Below, one piece after another: positions 1 through 11,400 of a stretch of 64,000 nt of DNA. This DNA is from Cercis canadensis. Its lineage: Eukaryota; Streptophyta; Magnoliopsida; Fabales; Fabaceae. The stretch spans positions 750,169 through 814,168 of the forward strand of contig QAOA01006682.1 in NCBI GenBank assembly GCA_003255065.1, written 5' to 3'. The notes under the pieces are model-generated. The model was not told where the DNA came from. It ran no database searches and saw only the letters and a program-made list of their open reading frames with translations. Every line of letters starts with the position of its first letter. Within the stretch, counting starts at the first letter, position 1. A program made the position numbers and the translations under genes.

Positions 1-2
1 AT

Positions 3-1079
3 GCCAAATTTCTAAAGGAATTATGCACACAGAGGAGGAGGCTGAAGGGCAATGAAAGAATTAGCATGAGCCAGAACGTTTCAGCCCTTATTCAGCCTAT
101 ACCCCACAAATGTAAGGATCTAAGAACTTTCACAATTCCATGTGTTATAGGCAAATCCAAGTTTAAGCATGCCATGCTAGACCTTGGTGCTTCCATTAAT
201 GTGATAGCTATGTCTGTGTTTAGTTCTCTTGGACTTGGACCCTTGAGAGGTACTGGTGTTGTGATTCAGTTGGCCAATAAGAGCAGTGCGTATCCGGCTG
301 GATTAATTGAAGATGTGTTAGTCAGGGTTGATGAATTGATCTTTCCTACAGATTTCTACATTCTGGAGATTGAGGGACAGTCACAATCCAGCCAGACTCC
401 ACTCCTTCTGGGGAGACCATTCCTCAAGACCGCACGGACCAAGATCGATGTGTATGCGGGAACTCTATCCATGGAGTTTGGAGATTCTGTTGTGCAGTTC
501 ACTATTTTTGATGCTATGAAGCATCCCATGGATGAGCACTCTGTCTTTCACATTGATTTGATTGACGATCTAGTTGGGGATGGGTATGATGAGCTCTATG
601 CTGACTTCCCTGATTTGGTTGGTGTTGATGACTCTGTTCGGTGCCACTCCTGTCCTGATTGTGATGGTGATGTACCTTGTGCTGTGTGTGCTGAGATATC
701 TGCCTTCTTGAGCAATAATGATTCTATGTGCTGCAATTGTGGTGATTCTGCTTGCCCTACCTGTTCTGAAATTGCGGCATTTTTAGAAAGAGATGACTTT
801 ATCACAAGAGCTGTGGTCGTTGATGATCCTGCAGAGTTAGTGGACGTGTATAAGGAGCTATGTTTTGAATTCCCTGACTTTGTGGGTATAGAGGATTATG
901 TCCAGTGCCATTCATATGTTGTTTGTGATGGTGACATGAGTTGTGCTGTCTGTGCTGAAATTTCTACATTCTTGAGCGATGGCAATTCTAGTTCTGGTTC
1001 TGGTTCTGTGGCTTTTGAAGATGATTCTACAGGGGCAACCCAAGACTTCGTGAGAGTGGTCTTTGACCCCGGTATCTAG
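3..1079 (+). CDS. Gag end, retropepsin and Cys-rich repeats (5' partial)
   Basis: Part of a retrotransposon polyprotein. The frame is open back to the window edge: codons from nt 3 read KFLKELCT and a basic stretch, the usual linker between gag and protease in plant Ty3/gypsy elements, so the ATG at 66 is not the true start. The aspartic protease, which would cut the Gag-Pol polyprotein, has its catalytic DLGAS at nt 180-194 and the second conserved block LLLGRPFL at about nt 402-425; its length is normal. Reverse transcriptase should follow. Instead there is an acidic, cysteine-rich tail with a repeated unit: a full motif C-x2-C-x2-C-x5-C-x2-C then AEISAFL (about nt 642-713), a partial one (about 729-785), and a third with Tyr in place of the second Cys (about 906-974). 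The frame ends in FVRVVFDPGI and TAG. The tail resembles the downstream reading frame of the minus-strand element at 44364-45581. Its function is unknown. Confidence 0.85.
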   Translation, partial: AKFLKELCTQRRRLKGNERISMSQNVSALIQPIPHKCKDLRTFTIPCVIGKSKFKHAMLDLGASINVIAMSVFSSLGLGPLRGTGVVIQLANKSSAYPAGLIEDVLVRVDELIFPTDFYILEIEGQSQSSQTPLLLGRPFLKTARTKIDVYAGTLSMEFGDSVVQFTIFDAMKHPMDEHSVFHIDLIDDLVGDGYDELYADFPDLVGVDDSVRCHSCPDCDGDVPCAVCAEISAFLSNNDSMCCNCGDSACPTCSEIAAFLERDDFITRAVVVDDPAELVDVYKELCFEFPDFVGIEDYVQCHSYVVCDGDMSCAVCAEISTFLSDGNSSSGSGSVAFEDDSTGATQDFVRVVFDPGI

Positions 1080-1278
1080 TTGTGTTTGCTGTAATTGTAT
1101 TCTATTTTCTATTATGTTTTGCTTTAGTCTGTTTCTGTTTTCTATTTTTGCTTTGAATTTTCTGTTTTCTAATCTTGTTTTTAATTCTATTTTTGTTTTT
1201 GTTACTGTTTTTTGTTGTTCATTTTATTTTTAATTTTCTGTTCTTGATGTCATTACTGTTTTATCTTACCCCACATGC
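1080..1278 (+). repeat. T-rich low-complexity spacer
   Basis: A pyrimidine-rich stretch full of TTTTCTGTTTTCTA-like words between the protease frame and the reverse-transcriptase scrap. A similar T-rich stretch follows the internal G-rich tract at 1636-1830. No coding signal is seen. It lies where most of reverse transcriptase should be, so it probably marks a replaced or deleted part of pol. Confidence 0.6.
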
Positions 1279-1506
1279 GTGAGGGAAGTTCGGTCATTTC
1301 TTGGACATGCAGGTTTCTACCGGCGCTTTATCAGAGACTTTAGCATGATAGTCATCTCGTTGTCCAGCCTTCTGCAGAAAGATGTGGAGTTTCTGTTTGA
1401 TCAGAAGTGCAAGGAAGCTTTCAACCGCCACAAGTCATTCCATGAGGGAGCTAAAGAGGATATAGTGGAGGAGGTCCACTTGCACGATGCAATCTACCTC
1501 ACTTGA
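1279..1506 (+). pseudogene. Reverse transcriptase remnant (palm/thumb end)
   Basis: The frame opens with VREVRSFLGHAGFYRRFIRDFS and continues to LLQKDVEFLFDQKCKEAF, which matches the conserved region at the end of the reverse-transcriptase palm and thumb of plant Ty3/gypsy elements. The catalytic YxDD block and everything before it are missing, and there is no ATG in this frame (it opens near GTG 1279), so it is a fragment. After about residue 50 it departs from reverse transcriptase and ends in HDAIYLT and TGA. That ending resembles the HEAIFLT end of the last reading frame of the minus-strand element (44364-44915), so a piece of pol seems to have been joined to the common 3' coding end of this element group. 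RNase H and integrase are absent. Confidence 0.8.
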
Positions 1507-1594
1507 TCAGGATATTTCTTCTCTCTTTTCTTTTACCTGTCCTTATCTGCTTAATGTTAATTGTCATATGTTGCTACTTTTTGAAGTTTTTACC

Positions 1595-1630
1595 TTGAGG
1601 ACAATGTAAAATTTAAGTGTGGGGGGGAGG
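1595..1630 (+). other. Conserved internal G-rich (PPT-like) tract
   Basis: A TTGAGGACAATG block is followed by AATTTAAGTGTGGGGGGG. The same arrangement is present in the minus-strand element at 44257-44291, also just after its last stop codon. It lies about 1.4 kb before the LTR, so it is not the terminal polypurine tract. A second priming site for plus-strand DNA or an RNA-processing signal are both possible; this is inference. Confidence 0.6.
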
Positions 1631-1635
1631 TTTAC

Positions 1636-2995
1636 ATTCTGTTTTTAATTATGTTTTTAGTTTTCTATTTTTTGTCAGTTTTCTGTTTCTATTTTGATTT
1701 TCTGTTTCCTTTACTGTTTTCTGTTTTTATTTATGTTTGTTGTTTCTGTTTAGTATACTATTTTGCTTTTTTTAGTCTCTTTGTTGTTTTCTGTTTAATT
1801 GTCAAATTTTTTTCTGTTTTAATTGCCTTCCAATGATGTTTTAGAATTTGTAAAGCTGTAAGTTGAAGTAATTACATTTCAAGGTTCATAGCATGATTGA
1901 ATAACTTGTTTTCCATCATTAATTTCACATGCTTGGTTTTGGATGTTGGATTAGTGATTAAAGTTTGATAGATGCATCCCTTGTAAGTTTTGAGCCTTTT
2001 GATGAATGGATTTAGCATTTGTGTCATTCTTTTCTTTCTAGTGTGATTTTCACTCATGGATTTTGATCACTCTAGAACTTGCTTTGATTCTTTTTAAAAC
2101 TGCATTTTTACTTGCATACATGAACATGATTGAGGCATTCTTTATTGATTTAGCTACTTTGCCAAATAGCCAACCTTGTATTATTTTCCTTTGATTACTC
2201 CCTGGAGCCTATTTGCCTATCTTTGGTCTTAGCTCATTATGAACCTATGTGGAAAACCATGTTGTTACCTTACCTTAGGGAATGGGAGAACATTGGTTCA
2301 TTATCTTGGAGGAACTCTTATGCTTGTGGGTAATTAATAATGCAAGTGTAGAGGTAGAAAAAAAAAAAAAAACAGCCAATTGGTTCATTAAAAAGAAAAA
2401 CAAAATCAAAATTGTGAAAAAGGAAAGGAAAAGGAAAAGGAAAGAATATGTGAAAAGAAAAGAGAGTATGCTTTACATGTTTGGAAATTGGGAAAAGTTT
2501 CATGCTTGTTAATTGAATTCCTCCCCAATGCTCTTTTATTCTCTTAGGGTACTTAGCTTGTCATATCCATATTATTCCTACCCTTTACCTTGGCCCTATT
2601 ACAACCTTGAATAAAGTCCTCTTGATTTGTGTATGCATTTGTTTGAGTAGTGGAAAAGTACAAGATAAGCAAGCCTATGGTAGTGCATTTCTTCATTTGT
2701 TTCATTGAGTGAAATACTTACTTTCTAAACACTTGAGAGATTAAGAGTATATCTTGTGAGAATCTATCATTCTTAACTCATATTTTTCAATTGAAGTTAC
2801 CTTAATTGTTGATTTTGGATGTGAAGAAATTTTATTTCATGAATACTGTGACTTCCTTGAATTTTTAAGTGCTCTTCTTGTTTTTGAACTTATGCAATTC
2901 TTGAATATCATTGGGAATTCTTGAGTTAGTTAGTTTGTTTTTCCTCGTTTCTTAGTTTTGGAATTCTAGATTTGCCAGAGACGTGCAAAAGCAAA
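1636..2995 (+). other. Non-coding 3' region of the retrotransposon
   Basis: No credible gene. It holds a T-rich stretch (1636-1830), an A run (about 2360-2372) and an A/G-rich low-complexity stretch (about 2385-2466). Parts are recognisably similar to the complement of 43060-44250 in the minus-strand element, for example the CCAAATAGCCAACCTTG block near 2162 and its partner near 43848-43866. The similarity supports a long conserved 3' untranslated region shared by the two elements, where some Athila elements carry an env-like gene. Confidence 0.6.
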
Positions 2996-3008
2996 GTGTG
3001 AGGGAATT
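2996..3008 (+). other. Terminal polypurine tract
   Basis: GTGTGAGGGAATT directly touches the LTR start TGATGAAC at 3009. The minus-strand element has GTGTGGGGGAATT (complement of 43048-43060) in the same place. This is the expected primer site for plus-strand DNA synthesis. Confidence 0.75.
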
Positions 3009-4430
3009 TGATGAACATACTTTTTATACAGTAGTTAACCCTCATATTTAGTCTTTTAAACCTCTTTTGGGCTAAATTAAGTGGGCTTGGGCCACATTTC
3101 ATGAGTTTGGATCCAATTGGGCCTAAATGTATTTTTCAGCAATACTGGGCATTTTATGCACTCTCAGTTTTTCAGCAATAACTTGAGTTTTAGACATCTA
3201 ATAATTTTGAATCTTACCTTGTAGGAAAGATAAGAGAAATCTATACAACTTTGATTAGAGCTCCAAGTCTAATTTGGACGTCTAGTTGGTCATATTCAGC
3301 CTGGAAGCCAGAGAAGAGATGTTGTCGCAGGATCCTGACCATCATGCAGTGTTTGGACCATAAATTGAGTTGTAGGTGTTGTATGGACTTGAAACTGCTC
3401 CCATTGGAAAGCTAAGACGCAGAGCTTCAAATTTTATGAAGACCAGTTTACCAAATTGTATATTTGAGATAGTCTTATTGCCTGTCGAAGTTGGCTAATG
3501 GTTCCAGAGACTTGTTGGCACTTAAATGGGCCTAACTTCTTCATTACAAGTCCAATTGAGCCCAAACCAAAGCCCAATGAAAGCTAAGGCCCATGGGAAT
3601 GCATCTGCCCTAAGGGTAGTTTGGGTGTACATGTATTTTTGGAGGTTTATATGCTCAAGAGGAGGCAGCCGAATTTGAAGAATTAGGATATTTTGTAGAC
3701 AGCTTTTCTAGTTTTCTTGGTCGTTAAGTTTTCTCTTTAGATATTTTGTAAACTTTGTTCCTCTTGTTGATGGAGGGCTGAATATTCAAATCAATCCAGG
3801 TTTTAGCTATTCTGATTATTAATTCTGAGATTATGTTTTGATTGTTATTCATTTAGTTGTTAATCAAGTTCTTTCAATCCTCTAAAATATTCTGTTTGAA
3901 TTGCTTAATTTCGGATTTGAATATTCATGTGTTAATTGCTTAATTGCATGTGATTGAAGAGGATTGTATGGATTAAATGATGTTTCTAAGCTTTTGGATG
4001 GATTATTTACCCTTGGCTGGATTCTGGACTTAGGTTAAACTGGATTTGAATGAGTGCTTAATTCATTTAGTCTTAGTTGATCCGAATTCTGGTTGCTTAA
4101 CCAGTGGACATCCATAGAGCAATGAGAGGCGTCTTGATGTGTTCTAAGGCCAAGAACTAGGTTAATAATTGAATGGATTCTTTGAAATCAAGGATGGATT
4201 AAAATCAGAATTAGTTAGACTTGGATTGGTTGTTTTCCTTAAGGTTTACCACTTTTAATTAATTTATGTTAATAACTTCAACAAAACAAACCCCCTATTT
4301 ATATGTTTCTTAATCTGATTCACTACTTAGAGTAATCCTTTGGTTCAACTTGGTGTTGCCTTATGCTACAAGTAGCTTTGGTAAACCGACTATAAATTTT
4401 ACTAATTTGAGGAGCCTCGGCAGCTCATCA
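3009..4430 (+). mobile_element. 3' LTR of the partial element (family 1)
   Basis: It begins TGATGAACATAC and ends GGCAGCTCATCA, giving TG...CA ends and a length of 1422 bp. It matches the solo LTR at 51708-53154 along its whole length with moderate divergence, which fixes both boundaries. A TATA-like TTTATATG lies near 3648, a plausible promoter. The satellite resumes at 4431 with CTACC, the expected right copy of the target duplication; the left copy is outside the window. Confidence 0.9.
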
Positions 4431-6700
4431 CTACCAAGTCAAAATCTTGGTGCTTTTTAAATTATGTCGGCTACTGGGTTAAAGATCTATGTGCTATTAA
4501 ATTCTTGTCGGCTCTCATGTGAAGGATCTCGGTGCTTTTAAATTTTTGCCGGCTGCTGGATGAAAGATCTCGATGCTTTTAAATCCTTGTCGGTTCTTGT
4601 GTGAAAGTTCTCAAGGATTTTAAATTATGTCGACTCCCGGTTGAAAGATCTTAGGGCTTTTAAATTTTGTGGGCTCCCGGGTTAAAGATCTCAATGGCTT
4701 TAACTTCTTGTTAGCTCTCGTGTTAAAGATCTCAATACTTTTATATTCTGTCGGTGCCCAGGTGATAGATCTTAGTGGTTTTAAATTCTTTCGTCTCACG
4801 AGAGAAATATCTCGGTGCTTTTAAATCCTTTTTAACTCCCTAGTGAAAGATCTCGGTGCTTTTAAATTCTGTTGGCTCCTAGGTGAAAGATCTCAATGCC
4901 TTTAAATTATTGTTGGCTCCTTGGAGAAAGATCTCGGTGCGTTTAAATTATTGTTGGCTCCTCGGTGAACAATCTTGGGGATTTTAAATTCTTGTATGCT
5001 ACCAGGTCAAAATCTTAGTGCTTTTAAATTATGTAAGCTACCGGGTTAAAGATCTATGCGCTATTAAATTCTTGTCGGCTCCTGGGTGAAAGATCTCGGT
5101 GCTTTTAAATTTTTGTCGGCTGCTGGATGAAAGATCTCGATGCTTTTAAATTCTTGTCGGTTGCTGTGTGAAAGTTCTCGGGAATTTTAAATTATGTCGG
5201 CTTCTGGTTGAAATATCTTAGGGCTTTTAAATTCTGTTGGCTCCCGGGTTAAAGATCTCAGTGCCTTTAACTTCCTGTTAGCTCTTGGGTTAAAGATCTC
5301 ATTACTTTTATATTTTGTCGGGCCCTGGATGACAGATCTCGATGGTTTTAAATTATTTCATCGCACAAGAGAAAGATCTCAGTGCTTTTAAATTCTGTTG
5401 GCTCCCTGGACAAAGATCTTGGTGTGTTTAAATTATTGTTGGCTCCTCAGTAAACGATCTCAGGGATTTTAAATTCTTGTCAGCTACCAAGTCAAAATCT
5501 TGGTGCTTTTAAATTATGTCGGCTACAGGGTTAAAGATATATGTGCTATTAAATTCTTGTCAGCTCCTGGATGAAAGATCTCGGTGTTTTTCAATTTTTA
5601 TCGACTGCTGGATGAAAGATATCGATGCTTTTAAATTCATGTCAGTTCCTATGTGAAAGTTCTCGAGGATTTTATATTATGTCGGATCCCGATTGAAAGA
5701 TCTTAGGGCTTTTAAATTTTGTTGGCTCTCGGGTTAAAGATCTCAGTGCCTTTAACTTCTTATCAGCTCTCGAGTTAAAGATCTTAATACTTTTATATTC
5801 TGTCGGCCCCCCAGGTGACAGATCTCGGTGGTTTTAAATTCTTTCGTCTCACAGGAGAAAGATATCTGTGCTTTTAAATCCATGTTAGCTCCCTGGTGAA
5901 AGATCTCGGTGCTTTTAAATTTCTCGGCTCCCGGGTGAAAGACCTCAATGCCTTTAAATTGTTGTTGGCTCCTTGGAGAAGGATCTCAGTGCATTTAAAT
6001 TATTGTTGGCTCGTCGGTGAACAATCTCGAGGATTTTAAATTCTTGTTTGTTACCAAGTCAAAATCTTGGTGCTTTTAAATTATCTCGGCTATTGGGTTA
6101 AAGATCTATGGTCTATTAAATTCTTGTTGGCTCCCGGGTGAAAGATCTCGGTGCTTTTAAGTTTTTGTCAGCTGTTGGATGAAAGATCTCGATGCTTTTA
6201 AATTCTTGTCGGTTCTTGTGTGAAAGTTCTCTGGGATGAAAGATCTCGATGCTTTTAAATTCTTGTCGATTCCTGTGTCAAAGTTCTTAGGGATTTTAAA
6301 TTATGTCAGCTCCCGATTGAAAGATATTTGGGCTTTTAAATTCTGTCGGCTCCCGGGTTAAAGGTCTTAGTGCCTTTAACTTCTTGTCAGCTCTCGGGTT
6401 AAAGATCTCAATGCTTTTATATTTTGTCGGTCCCCAGGTGATAGATCTCGGTGGTTTAAAATTCTTTCGTCTCATGGGAGAAAGATCTTGGTGCTTTTAA
6501 ATTTAGCCGACTCCCGGCCGAAAGATCTCAGTGCCTTTAAATTGTTGTTGGCTCCTTGGAGAAAGATCTTAGTGTGTTTAAATTATTGTCGGCTCCTCAG
6601 TGAACGATCTTGGGGATTTTAAATTCTTGTTAGCTACCAAGTCAAAATCTTGGTGCATTTAAATTATCTCAAGTATCGGCTTAAAGATCTATGGTCTATT
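4431..6700 (+). repeat. Higher-order repeat of about 570 bp
   Basis: A marker monomer, with CTACCAAGTCAAAATCT followed by the CTATTAAATTC variant, recurs at 4431, 4999, 5484, 6051 and 6634. The intervals are 568, 485, 567 and 583 bp, about 14 monomers, with two monomers missing from the second unit. Neighbouring monomer variants recur in the same order. Confidence 0.75.
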
Positions 6701-9629
6701 AAACTCTTGTCGGCTCCTGGGTGAAAGATCTCGGTGGTTTTAGGTTTTTGTTTGCTGTTGGATGAAAGATCTCGGTGCTTTTAAATTCCTGTCGGCTCCT
6801 GGGCAAAAGATCTAAGTGCTTTTAAATTATGTCAGCTCTGGGGTTAAAGATCTTGGTACTTTTAAATTCTGTCAGATCCTGGCTGAAAGATTTGGTGCTT
6901 TGAAATTCTTACTGGCTCCAGGGAGAAAGAACTCGATGCTTTTAAATTCTTGTCTACTCCTTGGGGAAAGATCTCAGGGATTTTAAATTATTGTTAGCTA
7001 CAAAGTGAAAATCTCGGTGCTTTTAAATTCTATCGGCTCCAGAGTGAAAGATCTCGATGCCATTAAATTATTGTCGCCTTCCAGATGAAAGATCTTGGTG
7101 CTTTTAAATTCTGTCGGCTCCCGAGTTAAAGATCTCAAAGCTTTTAAATTTTTGTCTGCTCCTCGAGGAAAGATCTTGGGGATTTTAAATTCTTGCCAGC
7201 TATCGGATGAAAATCTCGATCCTTTGAAATTCTATCGGTTCCAGGGTGGAAGATCTCAGTGCCATTAAATTCTTGTCGCTTCCCAGGTGAAAGATCTTGG
7301 TGCTTTTAAATTTTATTGGCTCCATGTAGAAAGATCTCCATGTTTTTAAATTCTATCGGCTCCTAGTTGAATCAACTTAGTGCTTTTAAATTCTGTTGGC
7401 TCTCGGTTGAAAGATTTCAGTGCTTTTAAATTTTGTTGGTTTCCGGGTTAAAGATCTCGATGGTTTTAAATTCTTACTGGCTCCTGGGTGAAACATCTCG
7501 GTGCTTTTAAATTCTTGTCAGCTCTTGGATGAAAGATTTTGATGCTTTTAAATTCTTGTTGGCTCCAGGGTTAAAGAATTGGGTGCTTTTAAATTCTCTC
7601 GCCTCCCGGCAAAAACATCTCGCTGCTTTTCAATTCTTATCAGCTTTGGATGACAAATCTTGATGCCTTTAAATTCTTGTCGGTTCTAGAGTAAAAGAAC
7701 CAGGTGCTTTTAAATTGTGTTGATTCTTGGGAGAAAGAACTCGTTGCTTTTAAATTCTTGCCGGCTCCTTGGTGAAAGTTCTAGGGGATTTTAAATTCTG
7801 TCGATCCCCAGTCAAAAGATCTCAATGCAATTAAATTATCCGGATGAAAGATTTTGGTGCCTTTAAATTGTTGTCGGCTCTCGGGTTAAAAATCTCAATG
7901 CTTTTATATTCTGTTAGCCCCCGGGTGATAGATCTTGGTGGTTTTAAATTCTTTCATCTCTCGGAAGAAAGATCTCGGTGCTTTTAAATTCTTGTCAGCT
8001 CCCTGGTGAAGGATCTCAATGCTTTAAATTTTTTTTGGCTCCTAGGTTAAAGATCTAAGTGCTTTTAAATTCTATCAGATCCTAGCTGAAAGATCTCGGT
8101 GCTTTTAAATTCTTGTCGGCTCCTCGAGGATTTTAAATTCTTGTCAGCAACCAATTGAAAATCTCAGTACTTTCAAATTCTATTGGCTCTGGGGTGAAAG
8201 ATCTCGGTGCCATTAAATTCCTATCGCCTCCCAGGTGAAAGATCTCAATGCTTTTAAATTTTATCGGCTCCCTGTAGAAATATGTATGTGTTTTCAAATT
8301 CTAACGACTCCTAGTTGAAAGATCTCAGTGCTTTTAAATTCTTGCTGGCTCTCGGGTGAAAGATAACGGTGCTTTAAAATTCTGTCGATTCTCGGTTGAA
8401 AGTTCTCAGTGCTTTTAAATTCTGTTGGCTCCTAGTTGAAAGATCTTAGTGCCTTTAAATTCTTGTCGACTCCCTGGATAAAGATCCCGGTGCTTTTAAA
8501 TCTTGTCAGCTCCTCGGTGAAAGATCTTGGGGATTTTAAATTCTTGTCAGCTACTAGATCAAAATCTCGGTGGTTTTAAATTCTACCGTCTACCGGGTGA
8601 AAGATCAATGTGCTATTAAATTCTTGTTGGCTCCCAGGTGAAAGATCTTGGTGCTTTTAAATTCTTGTTGGCTACCAGTCAAAGATCTAGGTACTTTTAA
8701 ATTCTTGTCGGTCCCGGGTGAAAGATCTCAATGCTTTTAAATTCTGTCAGCTCTGAGTTGAAAGATCCCGGTACTTTTAATTTCTTCTCAGCTATCGGGT
8801 GAAGGATCTAGGTTCTTTTAAATTCTTGTTGGCCCCTGTGTGAAAGATCTCGGTGCTTTTAAATTCTTGTCGGCTCCTGGATGAAAGATCTCGGTGCTAT
8901 CAAATTCTTGTCGACTCCTGGGAGAAAGATGCTTTTAAATTCTTGTTTGCTACCAAGTGAAAGATCTCTCTGCTTTTAAATTCTTGTCATCTCCCGGTTG
9001 ATAGATCTCGGGGATTTTAAATTCTTGTTAGCTACCAGGTCCAAATCTCAGTGCTTTTAAATTTTGTCGTCTACCGGGTGAAAGATCTATGTGCTATTAA
9101 ATTCTTGTCGGCTCCTGGGTGAAAGATCTCGGTGCCTTTAAATTATTGTCGGCTCTTGGGCAAAAGATCTCGATCCTTTTAAATTCTTGTCAGCTACTAG
9201 GTGAAAGATCTCAGTGTTTTTAAATTCTTGTCAACTCCTGGGCAAAAGATCTCAGTGCTTTTATATTCTTGTCAGCTACTGGGAGAAAGATCTATGTCCT
9301 TTTAAATTCTTGTTGGCTCCCGGATGAAAGATCTCAGTGCTTTTAAATTCTGTCAGCTCCGAGTCAAAAGATCACGGTACTTTTAATTTCTTCTTGTCTA
9401 TCGGGTGAAAGATCTAGGTGCTTTTACATTCTTGTTGGCCCCTGAGTGAAATATCTTAGTGCTTTTAAATTCTTTTGGGCTCCTGGATGAAAGATCTCAG
9501 TGCTTTCAAATTCTTGTCGGCTCCTAGGTGAAAGATCTCGTTGCTTTTAAATTCTTGTTAGCTACCGAGTGAAAGATCTCAGTGCTTTTAAATTCTTGAT
9601 GGCTCCCGGTTGATAAATCTCAGTGCTTT

Positions 9630-11400
9630 TAAATTATGTTAGTTCCAGAGTTAAAGATCTTGTTGCCATTAAATTCAAGTCACTTCCCGGGTGAAAGATC
9701 TCGGTGTTTTCAAATTCTTGTCGGCACTTGGCTGAAATATGTCAATGCTTTTAAATTCTTGAGTGCTCCTGGGTGAAAGATCTCAGTGCTTTTAAATTCT
9801 TGTTAGCTACCGAGTGAAAGATCCCTCTGCTTTTAAATTCTTGTCGGCTCTCGATTGATAGATCTCGGGGATTTTCAATTTTTTTCAGCTACCAGGTCCA
9901 AATCTCGGTGCTTTTAAATTCTGTCGTCTACCGGGTGAAAGATCTCGGTGCTTTTAAATTCTTGTCGGTTCCCAGGAAAAAGATCTTGATGCTTTTAAAT
10001 TCTTGCCGGCTACCGAGTGAAAGATCAATGTGCTATTAAATTCTTGTTGGCTCCTGGGTGAAAGATCTCAGTGCTTTTAAATTCTTGTCGGCTCCTGGGA
10101 AAAATATCTCGATGCTTTTAAATTCTAGTCGGCTACTAGGTGAAAGATCTAAGTGCTTTTAAATTCTTGTTGGCTCCCAGATGAAAGATCTTGATGATTT
10201 TAAATTCTGTTAGCTCCGAGTCGAAAGATCACGATACTTTAAATTTCTTCTCGGTTATTGGGTGAAAGATCTAGGTACTTTTAAATTCTTGTTGACCCCT
10301 GAGTGAAAGATCTCGGTGCCTTTAAATTCTTTACGTCTCCTGGATGAAAGATCTCGGTGCTTTCAAATTCTTGTCGGCTCCTGGGTGAAAGATCTCGTTG
10401 CTTTTAAATTCTTGTTAGCTACTGAGTGAAAGATCTATGTGCTTTTAAATTCTTGATGACTCCTGGTTGATAGATCTCAATGCTTTTAAATTATGTTAGC
10501 TCCAGAGTTAAAGATTTTGGTGCCATTAAATTCAAGTCACTTCCCGGGTGAAAGATCTCGGTGCTTTTAAATTCTTGTCGGCTCCTGGGTGAAAGATCTA
10601 TCTGCTTTTAAATTGTTGTCGGCTCCCAGTTGATAGATCTCAGGGATTTTAAATTTTTGTCAGCTACCAGGTCCAAATCTCGGTGCTTTTAAATTCTATC
10701 GTTTACCGGGTGAAAGATCAATGTGCTATTAAATTCTTGTTGGCTCCCGGGTGAAAGTTCTCGGTGCTTTTAAATTCTTGTCGGCTGCTGGGCAAAAGAT
10801 CTTTATGCTTTTAAATTCTGGTCGGCTACCAGGTGAAAGATCAATGTGCTATTAAATTCTTGTCGGCTCCTGGGTGAAAGATCTCGGTGTTTTTAAATTC
10901 TTGTTAGCTCCTAGGAAAAAGATCTTGATGCTTTTAAATTCTTGTCGGCTACTGGGTGAAAGATCTATGTGCCTTTAAATTCTTGTTGGCTCACGGATGA
11001 AAGATCTCGATGCTTTTAAATTCTATCAGCTCCGAGTCAAAAGATCACGGTACTTTTAATTTCTTCTCGGTTATTGGGTGAAACATCTAGGTGCTTTTAA
11101 ATTCTTGTTGGCCCTTGAGTGAAAGATCTCGGTACTTTTAAATTCTTTTCGGCTCCTAGATGAAAGATCTCGGTGCTTTCAAATTCTTGTCGGCTCCTAG
11201 GTGAAAGATCTCGGTGCTTTTAAATTCGTGTTAACTACCGAGTGAAAGATCTATGTGCTTTTAAATTCTTGATGGCTCCCGGTTGATAGATCTCGGTGCT
11301 TTTAAATTATGTCATCTCCAGAGTTAAAGATCTTAGTGCCATTAAATTCAAGTCGCTTCCCATGTGAAAGATCTCAGTGCTTTTAACTTTTATCAGCTCC
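9630..11400 (+). repeat. Higher-order repeat of about 820-860 bp
   Basis: A rare variant AAATTCAAGTCACTTCCC (third copy AAGTCGCTTCCC) occurs near 9677, 10533 and 11349, intervals of about 856 and 816 bp, or 20-21 monomers. The preceding CTCCAGAGTTAAAGAT monomer recurs with it. Confidence 0.65.

Larger units (their letters stand above)
1..4430 (+). mobile_element. Ty3/gypsy (Athila/Tat-like) retrotransposon, 3' part
   Basis: The 5' LTR and most of gag lie outside the window. What is seen, in order: end of gag and an aspartic protease (3-1079), a T-rich spacer, a fragment of reverse transcriptase (1279-1506), a G-rich internal tract (1595-1630), about 1.4 kb without coding sequence, a polypurine tract (2996-3008) and the 3' LTR (3009-4430). 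Most of reverse transcriptase and all of RNase H and integrase are missing, so this copy cannot move by itself. The satellite begins immediately after the LTR end, so the element sits at the edge of, or inside, the array. The protease sequence and the motif KFLKELCT upstream are typical of the plant Athila/Tat group; that placement is family knowledge plus inference. Confidence 0.85.

Noticed and set aside
596-805. 69-codon open frame opposite the protease frame
   Set aside because: It is the shadow of the repeated Cys-rich coding sequence on the + strand.
1651-1836. 61-codon Phe-rich open frame
   Set aside because: It is a translation of T-rich low-complexity DNA.
2282-2512. 76-codon Lys-rich open frame and its complement at 2318-2503
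   Set aside because: Produced by an A/G-rich low-complexity stretch in the retrotransposon 3' region.
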